A DNA stretch of 33,054 nt from SMBSF63 sp034003545 (lineage in GTDB: Bacteria > Chloroflexota > Anaerolineae > Anaerolineales > Anaerolineaceae). Where the stretch lies: positions 1-33,054 of the forward strand of contig CAYURM010000038.1 of NCBI GenBank assembly GCA_964447155.1. Direction: 5' to 3'. Positions 29,611 to 33,054 of this stretch are shown here, one piece after another. The position numbers were made by a program, and so were the translations under genes. The notes under the pieces are model-generated. The model made no database searches. It was given only the letters and a program-made list of their open reading frames with translations, and had not been told where the DNA came from. The first letter of the stretch is position 1. Every line of letters starts with the position of its first letter.

Positions 29611-29710
29611 CAAAGTCATCGTGATGACAAAAGCAATCCCGGCGAACATATCCAGAGCATTCAGCAGCACATGCGTGACGATGCTCAAATAAGTATTCTT
29701 GCGCCGTACA
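29611..29710 (-). pseudogene. C-terminal remnant of a CPBP-family intramembrane protease
   Basis: The minus strand encodes a hydrophobic stretch of about 34 residues, RRKNTYLSIVTHVLLNALDM followed by FAGIAFVITMTL. The HVLLN core in a membrane helix is the third conserved motif of CPBP (CAAX protease and bacteriocin-processing) proteins. Nothing upstream in this frame encodes the first two motifs (an in-frame TAG lies next to the end of the GTPase gene), and no stop follows at the normal end, so the frame runs on into the toxin gene region. It is a gene scrap, perhaps truncated when the toxin-antitoxin block arrived. Confidence 0.5.
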
Positions 29711-30958
29711 TCATTCTTCTACGTTATCATCGAACGTTGAGCGGCTTTCCGCCAATGGGGAGCTTTCCAGAGCCTGTGCGATTTGCTCACGGAGTTTCTT
29801 TTTGTCCGGCTTGCGTTTTCCAAGACCTTTAAGAGTTTGCAGCAGAGATGTGGTCATCTCCTGGGTGAGCTTTTTTAATGCCTCAGAGGAAAGCCGCTCG
29901 CCTTTTTCAAACCAGCGCACAGCCGCATAGCCCATCACCACGGTCATCGAGGCGGCAATGGCCGCGCTCAGTACCCAGCCCGGCACCCCGCCCAGCTTGC
30001 TCAACTGTTGGAAGAGGGCGCGTCCCAGGAATCCCAGCCCGAAAGTTGCCACCAGTTCCTTGGCTCGTTTTGGGGTAATCCTGTAATTATAAATGCGAGC
30101 GATGCTGACCACCATGATCGATTGGGTTGCTACCAGGGGGACAAAGTCGATCACCGGCAGCGGCACCAGGGCAATCGCAGCCGAGATGGAAGCTGAGCGG
30201 ACGATGGTCTGCCAGGCAAGCTGCCAGCGATATTGCGGTAAAGCCTGTCCCAGCGCAGCGATCATCCCGGGTTCCGTGGCGGTGATGGCCAGGAGCACCT
30301 TGCTGATATGCTTGCCGTCTTTGGCGACGATGGGGATGATTTGATCGGGCTCCAGCCCCAGGTTCGATGCGGCACTGGCGATCACCGCATCCAGTTCCTT
30401 GCGTGGTACCAGGTCCGTTTTGTTCAACACCACCACAAAAGGTTTTTTCAGGGCAGCGATTTCATTAAACAATTCCTGCTCGGTCTTTTTGATCCCCTGA
30501 ATCGCGTCGAAAACCAGCACCACAAAATCGGCTTCCGCGGCTGCCGTCAGGGCCAGGTCTTTCTCGTGCTCGCCCACACTTCCTACCGCATCTGCGCCAG
30601 GGGTATCCACCACGGTAAACAGGGCCGCATCGGCCTGTTGATTTTCCTTCGTCGTTCCCGGCAAGGGACTGACAACGGCCTGGTCATTTTTGTTTTGCAC
30701 CAGTTGATTATAGAGGGTAGATTTTCCGACATTGGTGGGGCCGACAATCGCCACCCGATGCTTGCTGCCAATCGCCTGCCGGATCTGGGCGGAAGACAAC
30801 TTGACCAGGATTTTTACCAGGCTTGTGTCCGCCGGAAAACCACTTGCCAGGGACAGAAAGCTGGCCTTTTCATTCGGGCCTAACGCTTCCCAGATTTCGT
30901 GCACCGATTTTTGAACATCGGGAGGGAATTGAGCAAGAATATCATCCAATAATGTCAT
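29711..30958 (-). CDS. Era-like GTPase with DUF697-type membrane-associated C-terminal domain
   Basis: A 415-residue GTPase. An N-terminal helical region (about 1-65) is followed by a G domain: G1 GPTNVGKST (about 73-81), a G2 threonine in PGTTKEN, G3 DTPG (about 118-121) and G4 NKTD (about 178-181). The C-terminal half (about 235-370) is hydrophobic, with helices and the DUF697-like pattern SISAAIALVPLPVIDFVPLVATQSIMVVSIARIYNY, ending in a charged tail. Proteins of this layout bind GTP and associate with the membrane; their role is poorly known. AGAAGGA lies about 8 nt before the ATG. It is transcribed towards the toxin-antitoxin block. Confidence 0.9.
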   Translation of the reverse strand: MTLLDDILAQFPPDVQKSVHEIWEALGPNEKASFLSLASGFPADTSLVKILVKLSSAQIRQAIGSKHRVAIVGPTNVGKSTLYNQLVQNKNDQAVVSPLPGTTKENQQADAALFTVVDTPGADAVGSVGEHEKDLALTAAAEADFVVLVFDAIQGIKKTEQELFNEIAALKKPFVVVLNKTDLVPRKELDAVIASAASNLGLEPDQIIPIVAKDGKHISKVLLAITATEPGMIAALGQALPQYRWQLAWQTIVRSASISAAIALVPLPVIDFVPLVATQSIMVVSIARIYNYRITPKRAKELVATFGLGFLGRALFQQLSKLGGVPGWVLSAAIAASMTVVMGYAAVRWFEKGERLSSEALKKLTQEMTTSLLQTLKGLGKRKPDKKKLREQIAQALESSPLAESRSTFDDNVEE

Positions 30959-31137
30959 CGGGTCATTCCTTCTGAATCGCTTTTTTCAGCCAGGGTTTCT
31001 CCTCTTAAGTGTAACCTGAAATCTCGTAGTGGGGGAACTTTATCAAACGCCGCATTCCGTCAGCCGGTAACTGGTATTGCGAGAACGCAAAACGTGCAGA
31101 GAGATGAAATGCTCCACCATATTCATTATACATAAAA

Positions 31138-31166
31138 CCTTGTCTGCTGCGTGCCTGCAGACAGGG
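31138..31166 (-). terminator. intrinsic terminator next to the tRNA fragments
   Basis: CCTTGTCTGC / GCAGACAGGG form a 10-bp stem (one G-T pair) with a 9-nt loop. On the minus strand it is followed by TTTTATG. It lies downstream of the two minus-strand tRNA-like fragments and may be the surviving terminator of a tRNA operon. Confidence 0.6.
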
Positions 31167-31184
31167 TCAAATTAAATCAAACAA

Positions 31185-31227
31185 GTCCCGGCAACGGGGA
31201 CTCGAATGCCATCCCCTCAATGGGGAC
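31185..31227 (-). other. degenerate tRNA 3'-half-like fragment (copy 2)
   Basis: On the minus strand GTCCCCATTGAGGGGAT resembles an anticodon arm (GTCCC / GGGAT). It is followed by TTCGAGTCCCCG, a T-loop and 3' T-stem strand, and by a GC-rich acceptor-like end (TTGCCGGGAC). The 5' T-stem strand no longer pairs and there is no 5' half, so it cannot be a working tRNA. Its end is followed by CTTGTTT, as in copy 1. Confidence 0.4.
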
Positions 31228-31249
31228 CACGAATCTATTTAAAAAACAA

Positions 31250-31293
31250 GCTCCTCGACGTGGACTCGAACCACGAACCTAGCGCATTACACA
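31250..31293 (-). other. tRNA-Thr-like 3' half (possible integration scar)
   Basis: On the minus strand TGTAATGCGC, then TAGGTT, then a perfect T arm (CGTGG-TTCGAGT-CCACG, 31275-31259) and acceptor-like TCGAGGAGC are arranged exactly as the 3' half of a tRNA from the anticodon loop onward; TGTAA fits an anticodon TGT (Thr) loop. The upstream sequence (AAAACATTG) does not form the 5' anticodon strand, D arm or acceptor. Such 3' halves are typical attachment-site remnants of tRNA-targeting integrases. The stretch 30959-31447 holds no intact gene. Confidence 0.6.
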
Positions 31294-31447
31294 ATGTTTT
31301 ATGTTGTAGATGAATTAAGATATTTATGGTGTTGGGGTAGTGGACATATAGGGGATAAGTACGGTTGGTATTACGTATGTAGGAATTATTGCAGTTGGGA
31401 TTGCTATAGATGGTTTTGATGTGGAAAATCCTTTGAATAATGATCCT

Positions 31448-32856
31448 ACACTAACTTTGCACTTTAAAAATCTCATATAGCCAATTGTTCGCAGATATTG
31501 TCTACCGAATGACCTTCAGCAAATTTGATCTCAAGCCATTGAAACAAATTGCGGCGATGCTCCTCCTGGAGATGCCGACGAATATCACCACAGGTCAAAT
31601 ACTGCTCGGCTTGCAGCGATCGCTGAGCTTCAAGAAAACAGATCAAGCAAGAAGTCAAAGTCCAGAAACGCAGGATAGCCTGAGCGGACATCAACTGGTA
31701 ATGGTCGCTGCCCAACAGGTCCTTGTCATACTCGAAGAACGTCTCGATCTCCCAACGGATAGCCAGGATATTGACCAGGGACTGGGCATCCAGATCCAGC
31801 TTTGTGCTGCCCCAATAGCGCACGGACTTGAGAGGTTGGTCCAGATCATGGCAGGTGATCAGCAGCAAGGTGGGTCCGAGTTTGCGGATCCAGGTTGTCA
31901 CCAGGCAAGCATACATGGTTTGACCGCCTTGCTGGGAAGGCCAGTTGATTTCTTGCCAGTCTTCTCGGCTCAGCCCGGCAGCATAAGTGGAGAGCGGGAT
32001 CCAGTTTCTTTCTCCGCCCGGGTGAATGATCCGCACACAGCGATTGCTTTTCAGGCCACCGCTGACATCCCAGCCCCGGTTTTGGGCTGCCTTGCGCACC
32101 CGTTTACAGTGGAACCAGCTGTCCATGAGTACATGGGTGTGGGTGTCTTCTGCTGGTTCGAACTGCTCGATCAATGCCACTGCCATGTCAATCTTGCTTT
32201 GAAAGGGCCTTCCTTCTCGTTCACAGACCGCTTGTTGTGCGTACAGTCGGGGTTCCAGCGGACAGCGCTGTCCAAGCAGGTGATATTGTCCGCTGAACAA
32301 GCAGTGACCATTGACCACGCGCCGTTCGGTATTGGAATAATGCTGGCCCATGCCGCCCATCTTGCGCCCTTTCGGTTTGACGTGCACGCTGTCATCCATC
32401 AGCAGGTAGCCTGTCACGACGGTACCTTTTGGACGCCCTCTGCGTTGCGGCCGTTCTTGCCTCTGACGCTCATGTTCAGCCTGAACCAATCCTCTCATCC
32501 TTTCCCGAAACCACTCTGCCCATACCGCAGCAACTTTGGACGGTTCCCATTTCCACCGGTTCAGAAATCGGGATATCCCACACAGGCTCACCTCTTCTGC
32601 CACCACCCGCCGCATCCCGGACAGTGTTTTGCGCTCTTCACACTCGACTAACCCCAGCAGTACGATCACAAAGTACTTCCACTGGCGTTTGCTGAAACAG
32701 CCACAAAATCGCTCTAGATACTGGCGCAGTTGCTCGGATAGGCATACAATTGGCTTAGGCATGGTTCTCCTCCTGGATTTCGGTTTGGACAAACTCATTA
32801 TCCCGGTTTGAACCCTGCCTTTCTATTTAGTTTCTGTTAAAGTGCAAACATAGTGT
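31448..32856 (-). mobile_element. insertion sequence, IS4/IS701-type, with terminal inverted repeats
   Basis: A unit of about 1.4 kb with one transposase gene. The ends are inverted copies of ACACTA-NN-TTTGCACTTTAA (left 31448-31467, right 32856-32837), 18 of 20 matching. No clear target duplication was seen; the flanks are AATGATCCT on the left and TAATAATAA on the right, so the exact ends are uncertain by about 6 nt. The transposase uses a GC content higher than the AT-rich flanks. Confidence 0.8.
31473..32762 (-). CDS. IS4/IS701-type DDE transposase
   Basis: A 429-residue RNase-H-fold transposase. The start is ATG 32762 with AGGAGGAG about 5 nt upstream; an in-frame ATG at 32798 lacks a site. 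The N-terminal helical part (about 1-100, KRQWKYFVIVLLGLVECEERKTLSGM) resembles DUF4338/IS701-like heads. Catalytic residues are visible: first Asp in LLMDDSVHVKPKG, second Asp in HVLMDSWFHCKRVRK, and Glu in the helix IRWEIETFFEYDKDLLGSDHYQLM. A long insertion between the second Asp and the Glu is typical of the IS4 superfamily. The frame is intact, so the element may still be active. It contains no passenger genes. Confidence 0.9.
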   Translation of the reverse strand: MPKPIVCLSEQLRQYLERFCGCFSKRQWKYFVIVLLGLVECEERKTLSGMRRVVAEEVSLCGISRFLNRWKWEPSKVAAVWAEWFRERMRGLVQAEHERQRQERPQRRGRPKGTVVTGYLLMDDSVHVKPKGRKMGGMGQHYSNTERRVVNGHCLFSGQYHLLGQRCPLEPRLYAQQAVCEREGRPFQSKIDMAVALIEQFEPAEDTHTHVLMDSWFHCKRVRKAAQNRGWDVSGGLKSNRCVRIIHPGGERNWIPLSTYAAGLSREDWQEINWPSQQGGQTMYACLVTTWIRKLGPTLLLITCHDLDQPLKSVRYWGSTKLDLDAQSLVNILAIRWEIETFFEYDKDLLGSDHYQLMSAQAILRFWTLTSCLICFLEAQRSLQAEQYLTCGDIRRHLQEEHRRNLFQWLEIKFAEGHSVDNICEQLAI

Positions 32857-33002
32857 TAATAATAATACCGTTGATTTTTTTGACGGTATTACCTGTATTT
32901 GCTGATCCGGGTACTGATCCGATGCCTCCATCTGGCACATATACTCCTACTGTTGTGGTGACTACAATGTCTACTTTATTACCTCCATGCCCAGTTTCTA
33001 CT

Positions 33003-33054
33003 TAGAACCTATCCGAAAATTAAATTAAGAACGATTTGAGCGCAAGCCAAATGG
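33003..33054. mobile_element. possible edge of a second insertion sequence
   Basis: The last bases begin TTAGAACCTATCCGAAAA, which resembles the terminal sequence of some IS5-like elements, and the character changes from the AT-rich relic before it. The window ends before any transposase or second end could be seen. The preceding 32857-33002 has only short AT-rich frames and no supported gene. Confidence 0.3.

Noticed and set aside
31320..33002. Homology between the two flanks of the IS in opposite orientation
   Set aside because: A VDI...TVG..YV similarity is visible between the plus-strand left flank and minus-strand right flank, but nucleotide identity is only about 43% over 42 nt and stops interrupt one copy, so chance is not excluded.

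Overview
The window reads as chromosomal DNA of a free-living bacterium, most likely a member of the Chloroflexota (Anaerolineae-like). This is inferred from gene content and protein style, not from a marker gene: lipoproteins with Asp/Glu-rich linkers, WD40/TolB-like membrane-anchored propellers, LiaF/PspC-type membrane genes, a stand-alone MurJ and many small REP-like palindromes. Most of the window is moderately GC-rich with strong AGGAGG-type ribosome binding sites and several convincing TTG starts. The last ~2 kb is AT-rich, has decayed genes and an insertion sequence, and looks like accessory DNA.

Layout. 0.2-2.5 kb: a small membrane protein with an OB-like tail, a lamin-G/DUF1080-like lipoprotein, a structured non-coding stretch, and a STAS anti-anti-sigma factor. 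2.7-5.2 kb: a GH13 alpha-amylase-family enzyme and a response regulator/HD-GYP c-di-GMP phosphodiesterase. 5.3-9.5 kb: a cysteine desulfurase, a monoacylglycerol-lipase-like hydrolase and a PAS-PAS-GGDEF diguanylate cyclase. 9.5-9.9 kb: a selenocysteine tRNA gene (selC) with its own promoter and terminator, then a hairpin-rich repeat. 9.9-13.6 kb: a CAP/LysM surface protein, a HEAT-repeat protein, and the cysK-cysE cysteine-synthesis operon on the minus strand.

13.9-17.5 kb: a five-gene plus-strand operon of membrane proteins that share a Trp-Pro-Val-Leu-Leu-Ile-x-Ala-Gly-like membrane motif. Two of them carry C-terminal beta-rich (LiaF/DUF4097, 'toastrack') domains and one is a PspC protein, so a cell-envelope stress system is likely. 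17.7-18.5 kb: a SIMPL-domain lipoprotein behind an ECF-sigma-like promoter. 18.7-24.0 kb: a metallo-beta-lactamase-fold protein with altered metal ligands, a small alpha/beta-barrel-like protein, MutY, an alanine-dehydrogenase/PNT-like enzyme and the lipid II flippase MurJ.

24.0-28.3 kb (minus strand): a broken REP-associated tyrosine transposase containing REP-like palindromes, a membrane-anchored beta-propeller, a solitary EctA-type diaminobutyrate acetyltransferase, a two-TM small protein, a VOC protein and the DNA glycosylase Tag. 28.4-31.0 kb: an Hsp20 chaperone, a YefM-YoeB toxin-antitoxin pair with its classic operator, a CPBP protease remnant and a DUF697-type GTPase. 31.1-33.05 kb: two tRNA 3'-half fragments, an IS4/IS701-type insertion sequence with terminal inverted repeats, AT-rich relics and possibly the edge of a second insertion sequence.

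The most notable items are selC, the PspC/LiaF-type operon with a nearby ECF-like promoter, the transposase gene carrying REP-like palindromes, the orphan ectA, and the tRNA scars beside the insertion sequence.
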